From Aequorivita soesokkakensis (GTDB taxonomy: Bacteria > Bacteroidota > Bacteroidia > Flavobacteriales > Flavobacteriaceae), in assembly GCF_001641085.1 (NCBI RefSeq), contig NZ_LXIE01000001.1, forward strand, positions 124,001 to 188,000: a stretch of 64,000 nucleotides of DNA, in the 5' to 3' direction. The notes below the pieces were generated by a model, which was given only the letters and a program-made list of their open reading frames with translations, was not told the DNA's origin and did not search any database. The translations under genes and the position numbers were made by a program. Below, in pieces: positions 51,374 through 60,555 of the stretch; position 1 is the stretch's first letter; each line of letters begins with the position of its first letter.

Positions 51374-52027
51374 TTATTGCTTCACAACAATGGCCGTGGC
51401 TTTATTGCCAGTGAGAAGATCCCATTCATACGAAGCCAACAAATTACCTATTTCGTCATAAATATTTAACTGCGCCGTATTTGGGCCGGAAGACCCTTGG
51501 TTAAGTGCCTGAAAATCTATTTTATTAAAACCGTCTTGTAATGGAAGGTCAAAACCTCTAAAACTTCCTTCCAGTCTAGCTTGAGGTATCACAATTTCTC
51601 CGTTTACATACACACGTATCATATCGCCATCAACAAATTCGTGGTCGCGGTACATTATGGTAGCTTTTTTGGCGGTAGTTTTAAAATCGCCTAAATATTG
51701 ATCTTTTCCATATTCAGGCTTTTCCTCTTTGTCCTGCGAGAAATATTTAGGAGCTTTGTTTGTGCCAGTATAATCTATTAGCCCATCTCCGTTTTGAAGA
51801 TCCAACTGATTTTCTTTTTCTTTCCCTAAATCAGAATTATTTGGGGAGTTGGGATTTTGGGTTTTTGAAAGTGATGGAGCTTTTACGGCAGGAATTTCAA
51901 ATCCAGTTGTGCTTTCTACGGTAGATTCTGAAGCATCAAAACGGACGGAATTATTGGGCAAGTCTATTTGCGAAAAAGCAGTACCTCCTATTATCACAAA
52001 AACTACGGAAAATATATTTTTTATCAT
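51374..52027 (-). CDS. Exported beta-rich protein, function unknown
   Basis: A 217-residue exported protein. The chosen ATG yields a clean signal peptide (MIKNIFSVVFVIIGGTAFSQ). The middle (about 30-105) is polar and low-complexity. The C-terminal ~110 residues look like a small beta-sandwich: DHEFVDGDMIRVYVNGEIV, LPLQDGFNKIDFQALNQG and NGATAQ-like strands ending TAIVVKQ. I know no function; similar proteins are frequent in Flavobacteriaceae. An upstream ATG at 52054 would bury the signal peptide, so it is not used. Confidence 0.72.
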   Translation of the reverse strand: MIKNIFSVVFVIIGGTAFSQIDLPNNSVRFDASESTVESTTGFEIPAVKAPSLSKTQNPNSPNNSDLGKEKENQLDLQNGDGLIDYTGTNKAPKYFSQDKEEKPEYGKDQYLGDFKTTAKKATIMYRDHEFVDGDMIRVYVNGEIVIPQARLEGSFRGFDLPLQDGFNKIDFQALNQGSSGPNTAQLNIYDEIGNLLASYEWDLLTGNKATAIVVKQ

Positions 52028-52113
52028 CACTTTTATATTTTGAAGTGCAAACACAACAATTGCACCAAAAATAATATCAAAAAAGTATAACTTGCTGTTA
52101 AATATTTAAAAGA

Positions 52114-52323
52114 TTATTTCTTCGATTTATTTTTCTTTCCGCGCCAAATAAAGAAAAACAAAACAGCGCACAGGGGTAAAATTATATAAATTATAATATC
52201 TGCAGGATTGCTTAAATCTATGGGTTTATCACTTGGCTTAGGTACTTCGGTCGGTTTTTGGGCGTTTATGGCAATGCTGTAAAACAGCAAAGCCAAAAAA
52301 GCATTCCTTTTTCTATATATCAT
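52114..52323 (-). CDS. Small exported single-helix membrane protein
   Basis: A 69-residue protein with a signal peptide (ending NAQ), a proline/lysine-rich stretch (KPTEVPKPSDKPIDLSNP), one membrane helix (IIIYIILPLCAVLFFFIW) and a basic end (RGKKNKSKK). The topology puts the proline-rich part outside and the basic tail inside. Function unknown. Confidence 0.7.
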   Translation of the reverse strand: MIYRKRNAFLALLFYSIAINAQKPTEVPKPSDKPIDLSNPADIIIYIILPLCAVLFFFIWRGKKNKSKK

Positions 52324-52375
52324 TTCAATTTATTTTTTTTAAATATATAAAAAATAAGGCAATGTAAAATTTTAA

Positions 52376-52395
52376 CAAATAGTGTTAACTATTTG
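52376..52395. promoter_or_regulatory. Perfect dyad upstream of rpoD
   Basis: CAAATAGT (52376-52383) and ACTATTTG (52388-52395), 4 nt apart, 57 nt above the rpoD ATG. It has operator-like geometry, or could form a small hairpin in a leader. Confidence 0.4.
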
Positions 52396-52451
52396 GAAAT
52401 TATCATATAAAATGGTACTATGCCGTGTTATTATAAATATAAAAAGAATAT

Positions 52452-53318
52452 ATGAGACAACTTAAAATCACGAAGCAAGTAACCAACCGCGAAACCAAAT
52501 CTTTAAACAGTTACCTACAGGACGTTAGCAAGATAGATTTAATAACGGCAGAAGAGGAAGTGGAGTTGGCGCAGCGCATTCGTGAAGGAGATCAGGCTGC
52601 TTTAAATAAATTGAGCAGAGCAAATTTACGATTTGTGATTTCCGTAGCAAAACAATATCAAAACCAAGGCCTTAGTCTTCCTGATTTAATTAACGAAGGA
52701 AATGTGGGCTTGGTTAAAGCCGCTAAAAGATTTGATGAAACTAGAGGTTTTAAATTTATTTCGTATGCCGTTTGGTGGATTCGTCAAGCAATTTTGCAAG
52801 CAATCGCGGAACAATCCCGTGTTGTTAGGTTACCGTTGAATAAAATTGGCGATATCAATAAAATAAAGAAAGCATCTATTCATCTGGAGCAAAAGTTCCA
52901 GCGAATTCCTACGGCAGCTGAAATTGCCAAAGAACTTGACTTCAGTGAATCAAAAGTGAAAAGTTCACTTAAAAATTCCACTCGAAGTCTCTCTATGGAT
53001 GCTCCATTCCAGGAAGGTGAAAATGACAACAATCTTTACGACGTTTTAAGTTCTGGGGAAAGTCCGAATCCTGATAAAAGTTTGTTGCACGAATCACTTC
53101 GTATTGAAATAAACCGTGCACTTGATACTTTAGCGCCCCGTGAAGCTGATGTTGTTAAATTGAATTTCGGTCTTTGCGGTCAACCACCAATGACGCTTCA
53201 GGAAATTGGGGATACCTTTGATTTGAGCCGTGAGCGCGTTCGGCAGATTCGTGAAAAAGCAATTAGAAGGCTTCGCCAAACTTCGAAAAGCCACATATTG
53301 AAAAAATATCTCGGATAA
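52452..53318 (+). CDS. rpoD: Primary RNA polymerase sigma factor RpoD
   Basis: The 288-residue sigma-70 of Bacteroidota, shorter than E. coli RpoD because most of region 1.1 and the non-conserved insert are missing. Region 1.2 is [20 protein letters not shown]; region 2 is [33 protein letters not shown] with [18 protein letters not shown] (2.4/2.5); region 3 follows; and region 4.2 is [28 protein letters not shown]. It would recognise the TAnnTTTG promoters seen across the window. Confidence 0.97.
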   Translation: MRQLKITKQVTNRETKSLNSYLQDVSKIDLITAEEEVELAQRIREGDQAALNKLSRANLRFVISVAKQYQNQGLSLPDLINEGNVGLVKAAKRFDETRGFKFISYAVWWIRQAILQAIAEQSRVVRLPLNKIGDINKIKKASIHLEQKFQRIPTAAEIAKELDFSESKVKSSLKNSTRSLSMDAPFQEGENDNNLYDVLSSGESPNPDKSLLHESLRIEINRALDTLAPREADVVKLNFGLCGQPPMTLQEIGDTFDLSRERVRQIREKAIRRLRQTSKSHILKKYLG

Positions 53319-53329
53319 AAAATGTTAAA

Positions 53330-53353
53330 AATATTGGGTGCGCCAATATTTTA
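53330..53353 (+). terminator. Terminator after rpoD
   Basis: AATATTGG (53330-53337), a 5-nt loop and CCAATATT (53343-53350), followed by T residues. Confidence 0.75.
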
Positions 53354-53416
53354 TGAATTCCTTAGGAACGGGTTTTATTTCTGCGGTTATCTTTATAAGA
53401 CAAACCATCAAACCAA

Positions 53417-55243
53417 ATGACCACAGAAATAATACTCGTTTTTTCTATTCTGTTTGTTACCATTATTCTTTTCGCTTTTGAAGTCTTTTCAGTAGACAAA
53501 ATTGCGATGTTGATTATTGCTTCCCTTGCCCTTACAGGTTTGGTGGAACCGGAAGAAGCAATCTCAGGATTTTCAAATACTGCAACCATAACGGTGCTTT
53601 CATTAATGATTATTGCCTTAGCGCTCGAAGACAACGGCGTTATTGCTTCTTTGGCGCGTTTTCTGAAAAACCTACATGTATTACCGTTGTTTCTGCTTTT
53701 ACCCGTTTTTATGTTTATTACGGGTGGAATTTCAGCATTTATAAACACCACGGCGGTTGTGATTGTTTTTATAAAAATTATCTCAGAACTGTCCAAACGT
53801 TTCAATCTTCCACAATCAAAACTTTTATTACCTATTTCCTTTGCTGGAATTTTGGGCGGAAGTTGTACGCTGATGGGAACGTCCACAAACCTCATCGTAA
53901 ATTCTGTAGCAAAAGACTTGGGGGCTGAAAAATTCAGTTTTTTTGAATTTTCCTTTTTCGGTTTAATCTTTTTGATTGTTGGGATTATTGTGGTAACAAT
54001 CGCTTCCCGTTGGCTCCCGAATGATTCCAAAGAAAATTTACGCGATGCATACGATTTGGAAAATTATGTAACTACTGTTGTAATCAGTAAAGACTCCAAT
54101 TTAATCGATAAAAATATTGAAGACACTTTTCTATATACCAACCCTGAAATTTCAATATTAAAACTTACCCGAAACAAACAAATCACAAACGCCCCAGGTC
54201 GTTATATTACCTTGAAAGCGAATGATAAATTGGTTTTAATGTGCGACATTGAAAATCTAGCAAAACTAAACGATGCCGAAGGTTTGAGTGTGCATAAAAC
54301 ACAGGAGAAAGACAAAAAAAGACAGGTTATAGAAAATGGTGAAGAAAATAAAAACGCAAAGAAGCAAGACGACTTAGGCTTTGTTGAACTTTTGATTTTA
54401 CCCGGTTCCATCCTTATTGGAAAAAACTTGAAGCAGCTTAGAAAGCAGACTTTTCAAAGTGCATTGCCAATTGCCATTAGAAAACGAAGAAATATCAGAA
54501 ACACCAAAGAGCGCTTGTTTAGAAAGGATATTGACCAAATAACCCTAAAACCGGGAGACAGGTTGCTTGTTGAAGTTCCCAAGAACGAAATAGGACAACT
54601 TTATGACATGGAAAACGTAGCAATTCTTCAGGAGCACAAAACCAAACCTTCGGTCAATAATACAAAAAGAACAATGTCTTTTGCTATACTGCTATTGGTT
54701 GTTGGTTTAGCCGCGAGTGGCATTTTACCAATTCTGGTAAGCGCCCTCACAGGAGTCTGTTTGTTATTGCTAACTCGCTGTTTGGATTTAAATGATGTGT
54801 ATCACCGCGTCAACTGGCAAGTAATTTTTTTACTTGCGGGAATGATTCCCCTTGGAATTGCGATGAACAATACGGGGGCGGACAAATGGATTTCAGATCA
54901 TTTATTGGCTATTTTGAGCGGGCAATCAAACTTAGTAGTAATCGGGCTCATATTTTTAATAACGATGCTTATGAGCAGCGTGGTTAGCAATAATGCAACC
55001 GCTATTATAATGACCCCCATTGCTATTGCTGTTGCCGTAGGTTTAGATTTATCTATGAAACCTTTTATACTTTCAGTCCTGTTCGGAGCCAATTTTAGCT
55101 TTTTCACGCCTATGGGGTATCAAACTAATACTTTAATTTATGGAATGGGCTTTTATAAGTTCAAACATTTCTTTATAATTGGAGGCATTCTATCCATTAT
55201 TTTGTGGGTTTTGGGTACTTTTATGCTTTCCACTCTTTTTTAA
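53417..55243 (+). CDS. SLC13/DASS-type permease with TrkA_C domains
   Basis: A 608-residue transporter. An N-terminal set of helices (1-190) includes the FINTTAVVIVFIKI and LGGSCTLMGTSTNLIVNS ion-binding hairpin. Two RCK-type TrkA_C domains sit at about 215-290 and 325-405 (ISILKLTRNKQITNAPGRYITLKANDKLVLMC). A second helical set carries SSVVSNNATAIIMTPIAIA. This is the layout of CitT/SAC1-like and sulfate/dicarboxylate permeases; the substrate is unknown. It starts about 100 nt after rpoD and is followed by an MscS gene 12 nt on. Confidence 0.9.
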   Translation: MTTEIILVFSILFVTIILFAFEVFSVDKIAMLIIASLALTGLVEPEEAISGFSNTATITVLSLMIIALALEDNGVIASLARFLKNLHVLPLFLLLPVFMFITGGISAFINTTAVVIVFIKIISELSKRFNLPQSKLLLPISFAGILGGSCTLMGTSTNLIVNSVAKDLGAEKFSFFEFSFFGLIFLIVGIIVVTIASRWLPNDSKENLRDAYDLENYVTTVVISKDSNLIDKNIEDTFLYTNPEISILKLTRNKQITNAPGRYITLKANDKLVLMCDIENLAKLNDAEGLSVHKTQEKDKKRQVIENGEENKNAKKQDDLGFVELLILPGSILIGKNLKQLRKQTFQSALPIAIRKRRNIRNTKERLFRKDIDQITLKPGDRLLVEVPKNEIGQLYDMENVAILQEHKTKPSVNNTKRTMSFAILLLVVGLAASGILPILVSALTGVCLLLLTRCLDLNDVYHRVNWQVIFLLAGMIPLGIAMNNTGADKWISDHLLAILSGQSNLVVIGLIFLITMLMSSVVSNNATAIIMTPIAIAVAVGLDLSMKPFILSVLFGANFSFFTPMGYQTNTLIYGMGFYKFKHFFIIGGILSIILWVLGTFMLSTLF

Positions 55244-55255
55244 ACTTAAAATATT

Positions 55256-56146
55256 ATGTCAGAAAAATTTTCAGTAAGCAACTCTATATCAAATTTATGG
55301 GACAAATTAGACAGTTGGCTTGACGCCATCATTTTAAAACTTCCCAACTTTGCCGTGGCGATTCTTGTTATGGTGTTGTTTTATTTTATTGCAAGAGGTC
55401 TTAAAAAATTTTCGCATAAAGTACTTTTTAAAAAGCTTAGTGATGAATCCATTAAACAGATTCTTTCCAAATTAATTTACACCATTGTTATATTAATTGG
55501 CTTTTTTGTAGCGCTGGGCGTTTTGCAACTCGATAAGGTTTTAACCTCTATTTTGGCAGGTGCGGGTGTTATGGGACTGGCCATTGGCTTCGCACTACAG
55601 GGAACATTAAGCAACACCGTTTCAGGTTTTATGCTTTCATTCCAACCTAAAGTACGCATTGGAGACTTTATTGAAGCCCAGGGCAAAAGTGGTTATGTGG
55701 AAGAAATTGATCTAAGAGCAGTTTCAATTCGCCAAACCGATAATGACTATGTAATTATTCCGAATAAAATATTTGTTGATAGCCCTTTCACCAATTATTC
55801 TTGGACAGAGCGTGCCCGTATTTCCGTAAGCTGCGGTGTGGGCTATGAAAGTGATCTTCAAAAAGTGGAAGATTTGGTCACAAAAATAATTACAGAAAAT
55901 TTTGAACAACAACAAAACGAGGGTGTTGAATTTTATTTTACTGAATTTGGCGACAGTTCCATTAACTTCATCACCCGCTTTTGGATACAGAGTCAACAAC
56001 CTAGACCTAAATTTGAAGCACAACACAAAGCAATAAAACTTATTAAGAAAAACTTTGACGAAGCCGGAATCAATATACCTTTCCCTATCCGCACCTTGGA
56101 TTTTGGAAAGAACAAATTGCAGATGGCGCCAAATAAAGAAGAATAA
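55256..56146 (+). CDS. MscS-type mechanosensitive channel 1
   Basis: A 296-residue channel of the MscS family, which opens on osmotic downshock. Helices at about 33-50 and 70-95 are followed by the pore-lining TM3 ILAGAGVMGLAIGFALQGTLSNTVSGFML (about 100-128) and the cytoplasmic beta domain (VRIGDFIEAQGKSGYVEEID, then VIIPNKIFVDSPFTNYS). One of three MscS-like genes within 6.6 kb. It probably shares a transcript with the SLC13 gene. Confidence 0.93.
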   Translation: MSEKFSVSNSISNLWDKLDSWLDAIILKLPNFAVAILVMVLFYFIARGLKKFSHKVLFKKLSDESIKQILSKLIYTIVILIGFFVALGVLQLDKVLTSILAGAGVMGLAIGFALQGTLSNTVSGFMLSFQPKVRIGDFIEAQGKSGYVEEIDLRAVSIRQTDNDYVIIPNKIFVDSPFTNYSWTERARISVSCGVGYESDLQKVEDLVTKIITENFEQQQNEGVEFYFTEFGDSSINFITRFWIQSQQPRPKFEAQHKAIKLIKKNFDEAGINIPFPIRTLDFGKNKLQMAPNKEE

Positions 56147-56184
56147 ATTTACTATAATCAACACTACCTTTAAATAGATTCATT

Positions 56185-56322
56185 ATGAAAAAGTTGCTTA
56201 GAATTCTACTCGCCGGTTGGGGCGCAAAAAAAATTGGCGGCGGAAAATGCGGCTGTATTGGGACCATCGTGGTTTTTATAATTCTTTATTGGTTATTGGG
56301 ATATGTATTCGAAGTTTTCTAA
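56185..56322 (+). CDS. 45-residue membrane protein with CxC
   Basis: A short ORF with a basic start (MKKLLRILLAGWGAKKI), a glycine/cysteine turn GGGKCGC and one helix of about 20 residues (GTIVVFIILYWLLGYVF). The membrane helix and the ATG-rich A context make it a credible gene. It lies 38 nt after the MscS gene and before ompA. Function unknown. Confidence 0.6.
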   Translation: MKKLLRILLAGWGAKKIGGGKCGCIGTIVVFIILYWLLGYVFEVF

Positions 56323-56381
56323 AATATTCTTTTAACAAAACAATAGCATCCGTTAACTAATTTTTTGGTGTAGTTGCCTGT

Positions 56382-56389
56382 TATATTTG
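56382..56389 (+). promoter_or_regulatory. -7 box of the OmpA gene
   Basis: TATATTTG, an exact TAnnTTTG match 27 nt above ATG 56417. It lies over the in-frame ATG at 56387, which supports the downstream start. Confidence 0.6.
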
Positions 56390-56416
56390 CTTAACAAACC
56401 CTTAAAACTTAGTATT

Positions 56417-57259
56417 ATGAAAAAAGCTATTGCACTAACCATGCTGGCGACAGCAATTTTTGCTACCTCATGTGTATCAAAAAAGAAGTATGTAGAACTG
56501 GAAAATCAGTACAATGATACCCGCTCTACCCTATCTAAAACCCAGCTTGAAAAAGAAGAAATTGAAGCCAAATACGCCAAGATTGAAGAGCGCGTTGCAA
56601 GCTACAATTCAAAAATCCAATCATTGACTGATAGCAACAACAGTCGTCTTCAGGAAATTGAAGGTGTTGTGGTCTCAGAAAACGATAAGGAAAAAATGAG
56701 AAAAGCTCTAGCCAATGTAGATCCCCAAGAATTGGCCCAGGCAAAAACTCTTAAAGATTCAATGAATCTTATTGTTTCCCACAATCTTAAGAAAAACCTT
56801 GACAACAGTTTAGTTGGCGAAGGTGAGGAAGATGATATCAATATTGATATTGATGAAACTGTGGTAATGATTACAATTTCTGACAAGTTATTGTTTAAAT
56901 CAGGAAGTGCAAGCGTTAATTCTAAGGCTAATCCTTTGTTGGAGCGTCTTGCAAATGTAATCAACAGCGAACCAGCATTGGAAGTTATGGTTGAAGGCCA
57001 TACAGATAGCCAAACCGTAAAACCGGGCGCTTACATTAAAGACAACTGGGAGTTGAGTGTTGATCGTTCAACAGCCGTAATCCGAATTCTACAGGATAAA
57101 TACGGTGTTGCTCCTGAAAAGTTGATTGCCGCTGGACGAAGCAGTTTTCACCCACTTACCGAAAACGAGACCAAGGAAGGTCGCGCAACCAACAGAAGAA
57201 CGCGAATCGTAATCCTGCCAAATCTTGACAAATTTTTGGCCTTGCTTTCTGCCAACTAA
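56417..57259 (+). CDS. OmpA family lipoprotein
   Basis: A 280-residue envelope protein. The signal peptide ends in a lipobox with Cys19 (IFATSC), then a coiled coil (about 25-75: ELENQYNDTRSTLSKTQLEK) and an acidic linker. A C-terminal OmpA domain follows, with VMVEGHTDSQTV and RSTAVIRILQDKYGVAPEKLIAAGRS and the NRRTRIVILP end. It would tether the outer membrane to peptidoglycan. The start at 56417 is below an exact -7 box; starting at 56387 would overlap it. Confidence 0.95.
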   Translation: MKKAIALTMLATAIFATSCVSKKKYVELENQYNDTRSTLSKTQLEKEEIEAKYAKIEERVASYNSKIQSLTDSNNSRLQEIEGVVVSENDKEKMRKALANVDPQELAQAKTLKDSMNLIVSHNLKKNLDNSLVGEGEEDDINIDIDETVVMITISDKLLFKSGSASVNSKANPLLERLANVINSEPALEVMVEGHTDSQTVKPGAYIKDNWELSVDRSTAVIRILQDKYGVAPEKLIAAGRSSFHPLTENETKEGRATNRRTRIVILPNLDKFLALLSAN

Positions 57260-57282
57260 AAAAGAAGGTAAATAACTATGGT

Positions 57283-57320
57283 AAGAGCGAACTATTAAAA
57301 AATAGTTCGCTCTTTTTTTT
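57283..57320 (+). terminator. Terminator after ompA
   Basis: AAGAGCGAACTATT (57283-57296), AAAA loop, AATAGTTCGCTCTT, then a T run to 57320. Confidence 0.94.
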
Positions 57321-57459
57321 CTATTCACTAAACAACTTTTTTATAAATTTTGATTTGTTGAAAATCAAGTTAATTTAACTGGTTTTGGAAAAAGAAACCG
57401 CTTGTTAAAGCAATCAAAAAAAGATATATCTTTAATCAAATTAATGGATAATAGAGAAG

Positions 57460-57825
57460 ATGGAAAAAAAATTACTTTCTGATTTTTGTGAACTATATCT
57501 TTATGAAACCTATTCCCTACTTCGTGTCTTTGAAAATCAGCATATAGACCTAAAAAAAAATGATTGGATTAGGGCGAATTACAGAGCACATTTTGGCAAG
57601 AAACCATTTGTTGTAATTGCTGATAGAAGATACCAACATACCATCGATCTGGACATTTATAAAAATGGAAAGATGAGGAACAAAAAGGGAATGGCCATTG
57701 TTTCCACTTTGGAAGCAGAAAGGGAAAGAGCTCTTGTGGAACAAAAACTGTTTCCCCATAGTTTTGCCTTTTTTAACAATCTGGAAAACGCTCGCGCGTG
57801 GGCCCAATCATTTTCTTTCAAATAG
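57460..57825 (+). CDS. Second SpoIIAA/STAS-like protein
   Basis: A 121-residue soluble protein with the same plan as the 19469-19855 product: strands around LYETYSLLRVFENQHIDL, a central KPFVVIADRRYQHTIDLDIYK, KGMAIVSTLEAERERALVEQKLF, and a final FFNNLENARAWAQSF. The two align along their length at low identity. Function unknown; a single-domain STAS-like regulatory role is speculative. It converges on the SDR gene. Confidence 0.66.
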   Translation: MEKKLLSDFCELYLYETYSLLRVFENQHIDLKKNDWIRANYRAHFGKKPFVVIADRRYQHTIDLDIYKNGKMRNKKGMAIVSTLEAERERALVEQKLFPHSFAFFNNLENARAWAQSFSFK

Positions 57826-57826
57826 A

Positions 57827-58552
57827 CTATTTTGAAGGTGGCATTGTAGGCCGAACCTCAATCTTACTTGGCAATGTGCGCGGATTCATTTTCAATAAAT
57901 CCACAACCAACTTCCCAATATCTTCCTTTTGTATTTTCCAAGCATCTTTGGCATCCGGCTCATTTCCGTTGAAATGTGTGGAAACCGAACCCGGCATAAT
58001 AGTAGAAACTTTAACGCCGTGATCGCGTAAATCAAGCATCGCGGCTTGTGTGAAACCCGTTAAGCCAAATTTGCTGGCGTTGTATGCACTTCCACCTTTA
58101 AAAAAATTTGTCCCCGCCAAACTGGAAATACTTATAAAATAACCTTTGTTTTTTTTCAATTGGTCCACGCTCGCCTTCAACGAATAGAAAGGTCCCGAAA
58201 GATTGGTATCAATAGTTTCCTTCCATTCTTCAATAGTAATATCTTCCACCGAATTAAAATGGCCCAAACCGGCATTTGCAATTACAATATCAATGCCTCC
58301 AAATTTTTCAATCGCAGCTTCAACTGCATTTTGTTGGCTTTTATAATCACGGACATCAGCCTCCAAGCCTATAGCCTGTGCTCTATCATTTCCTTTGGAA
58401 TTTAAATCTTTGGCGGCCTTTTCTGCCGTTTCCTTTGTTCTTCCGGTTATTGCCACGTTAATGCCTTCTTTCAGCAAAGCTTCCGCAATTCCGTAACCTA
58501 TTCCTTTTGTACCGCCTGTAATGAGTGCGGATTTTTTTCCTAAATCATTCAT
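57827..58552 (-). CDS. SDR-family oxidoreductase (FabG-like)
   Basis: A 241-residue classical short-chain dehydrogenase. NADP-binding TGGTKGIGYGIAEALL (13-28), the NAG motif in IVIANAGLG, catalytic Ser in FISISSLAG and Tyr-x-x-x-Lys in SAYNASKFG are all intact, followed by IMPGSVST. Such enzymes reduce 3-oxoacyl or sugar carbonyls; the substrate is unknown. Unlike the zinc-ribbon SDR at 36085 it has the full catalytic set. Confidence 0.9.
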   Translation of the reverse strand: MNDLGKKSALITGGTKGIGYGIAEALLKEGINVAITGRTKETAEKAAKDLNSKGNDRAQAIGLEADVRDYKSQQNAVEAAIEKFGGIDIVIANAGLGHFNSVEDITIEEWKETIDTNLSGPFYSLKASVDQLKKNKGYFISISSLAGTNFFKGGSAYNASKFGLTGFTQAAMLDLRDHGVKVSTIMPGSVSTHFNGNEPDAKDAWKIQKEDIGKLVVDLLKMNPRTLPSKIEVRPTMPPSK

Positions 58553-58622
58553 AGTTTTTCGTTTTTCCCAAAGTTACAAATAGCGAAAGCGAATGTTATT
58601 AAATTCTGCTTAAATTTGAAAA

Positions 58623-59237
58623 ATGAAATTGTTTTCGATTCTCCTTTTCACTTTTTTATTCTTTAGTTTTTCTTCCGAAGAAAAATCGCAGGACCCACTT
58701 GTAAATCTTGAAACACTTTCAACAGAATTCATTTATGAAATCCGTTACGCCACGCCAAATAATTTTATAGGTGAAACACTTTACGATTGTCCAAAATGTT
58801 TGCTACAACCCGATGTTGCGGAAGCACTTTTAAAAGCCAATCAGTATTTTTGCGAAAAAGGGTATCGAATAAAAATTTACGATTGTTATAGGCCGCTGGA
58901 CGTGCAGAAAAAAATGTGGGCTAAAGTTCCTCGGGCAACTTATGTGGGCAATCCTTACGGTAACGGTTCCATTCACAACAAAGGTGCAGCGGTAGATATA
59001 ACTTTGGAGACCTTGGACGGCTGTTATGTTGAAATGGGAAGCGATTATGATTACTTCGGGCGGGAAGCGCATATTGACAACTATAACTTTTCAAAGGAAA
59101 TTTTAGCCAATCGCAAGCTACTTTTTGAAGGGATGCGAAAATTCGGCTTCAATACAATACGTACGGAATGGTGGCATTTCAGCTTCCGAAAAAACTGGAA
59201 CTACAAAACCTTGAACGTTCCCCTGCCCTGCGATTAG
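58623..59237 (+). CDS. ddpX: D-Ala-D-Ala dipeptidase, VanX/DdpX type
   Basis: A 204-residue zinc dipeptidase with an N-terminal signal sequence. Zinc and catalytic positions match VanX: SIHNKGAAVDITL (H118, D125) and TEWWHFSF (E182, H185); the substrate-binding YDCYRPLDVQKKMW is present. The export signal indicates a periplasmic role in recycling D-Ala-D-Ala, as for E. coli DdpX, rather than glycopeptide resistance; no vanH or vanA genes are nearby. Confidence 0.92.
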   Translation: MKLFSILLFTFLFFSFSSEEKSQDPLVNLETLSTEFIYEIRYATPNNFIGETLYDCPKCLLQPDVAEALLKANQYFCEKGYRIKIYDCYRPLDVQKKMWAKVPRATYVGNPYGNGSIHNKGAAVDITLETLDGCYVEMGSDYDYFGREAHIDNYNFSKEILANRKLLFEGMRKFGFNTIRTEWWHFSFRKNWNYKTLNVPLPCD

Positions 59238-59238
59238 A

Positions 59239-60165
59239 TCAATCTTCCTTTTCGGGAAGTTCACTTTGAACTTCTTTACTCATCTTAAAAGGAATTTCAG
59301 GTGTATTTTTATAAAGTTTCAATTCAACAACATCTGATGGCAGATTGAAATCATTTGCAGCCAATGCTTCTTTTACTTCTTTGATTATCAAACCACGCAA
59401 TACTCGCGAAGCCCTTCTATAATCAACTGTATCAACCCAAAAGAAAACTTTTAAATTAACGGTACTTGCGGCAAGTTCGTCTTCAATAACAAAATTTTCG
59501 TGAAACTCGTCCCTAATAATCTCTGCATTGCGGTCCAATATTTCCTGTATCACTTTTTTTGCAGCTTCAATGTCATCTTCATACCCAATGCCCACGGTAA
59601 AATCTACTCTGTAAAACCCATCGGCGGTGTAATTTTCTACCGGTTTTGTGAGCACATCGCTATTTGGAATATAGATATCGCGACCATCAAATGTTTTTAT
59701 GTGGGAATACCGAAAACTCAAAGCTTTCACCTTTCCGAAGATATCATCTACCTTAATGGTGTCGTTAATATTAAAGGGTCTGTTGAAAGCGAGAATAACT
59801 CCTGCAAGAAAGTTTTTCCCAATATCCTGAAAAGCAAATCCCAAAATTATTGCGCCACCACCAACTGCAGTTAAAAGTCCTGTGGCAATTCCATCCAATC
59901 CAGCAATTCGCAGTGCGAGCATAATGGCAATAATAATAAGCACGATCTTTACAGCTTGCGCCAAAAAACGGGACATTAGAGGATCTTCAGATTTTTTCTG
60001 AAACTGTCTTTTGTAAAAATTGGTAAGCAATTGCGCCAAAAGAACACCCAAAATTATTACTAAAATAGCCAAGGCTATTCGAGGCAAAACCTTTAAAAAT
60101 TCTTCGTAATAAGTTTCCAAGGAATTTTGAATTGTTTCCGTTGGCGATTGTATAAGTGCAAGCAT
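59239..60165 (-). CDS. MscS-type mechanosensitive channel 2
   Basis: A 308-residue MscS-like channel. An N-terminal helix pair (about 28-50 and 68-90), pore helix LLTAVGGGAIILGFAFQDIGKNFLAGVIL (about 103-132) and the beta domain (NINDTIKVDDIFGKVKAL, then YIPNSDVLTKPVENYTADG). It ends with a charged tail (SKEVQSELPEKED). Convergent with ddpX. Confidence 0.92.
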   Translation of the reverse strand: MLALIQSPTETIQNSLETYYEEFLKVLPRIALAILVIILGVLLAQLLTNFYKRQFQKKSEDPLMSRFLAQAVKIVLIIIAIMLALRIAGLDGIATGLLTAVGGGAIILGFAFQDIGKNFLAGVILAFNRPFNINDTIKVDDIFGKVKALSFRYSHIKTFDGRDIYIPNSDVLTKPVENYTADGFYRVDFTVGIGYEDDIEAAKKVIQEILDRNAEIIRDEFHENFVIEDELAASTVNLKVFFWVDTVDYRRASRVLRGLIIKEVKEALAANDFNLPSDVVELKLYKNTPEIPFKMSKEVQSELPEKED

Positions 60166-60276
60166 ATATTTTTCTTTTAAAGATAATCATTCTTCACAAA
60201 ACAATTCTGCGTTTAAATTAATCTTAAAATTTAGCAGGACATCCTGCAACATGTATCTTTGCAAAAAAATAAAACA

Positions 60277-60555
60277 GTGGAACTTTCAGTAAAAACCTTT
60301 AGATTGATAAGCACGTTGGAGGCTATTTCTTTTCTCGTACTTTTAGGAATTGCAATGCCGCTTAAATATATCTGGCACATGCCCGAAATGGTTCGCATAG
60401 TAGGTATGGCACACGGCGTGCTGTTTGTGCTTTATGTTGGCGGCGCCATTTATATGTTCAAAAAGCTGAAGTGGTCAATAACCGATTTATTTATCGTTAT
60501 TATGTGCTCCGTGCTGCCCTTTGGTCCTTTTTATGTGGAACGTAAATATCTATAA
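60277..60555 (+). CDS. DUF3817 small membrane protein
   Basis: A 92-residue integral membrane protein with three helices (about 12-30, 40-60, 70-85) and the DUF3817 features TLEAISFLVLLGIAMPLKY and GMAHGVLFVLYVGG. Function unknown. GTG 60277 is chosen over the in-frame TTG at 60259 because an exact -7 box TATCTTTG (60254-60261) covers that TTG. Its stop overlaps the next ATG by one base, so translation of the two is coupled. Confidence 0.86.
   Translation: MELSVKTFRLISTLEAISFLVLLGIAMPLKYIWHMPEMVRIVGMAHGVLFVLYVGGAIYMFKKLKWSITDLFIVIMCSVLPFGPFYVERKYL

Noticed and set aside
53362-54030. 222-codon minus-strand ORF
   Set aside because: It is antisense to the SLC13 permease gene, whose membrane segments produce long open antisense frames.
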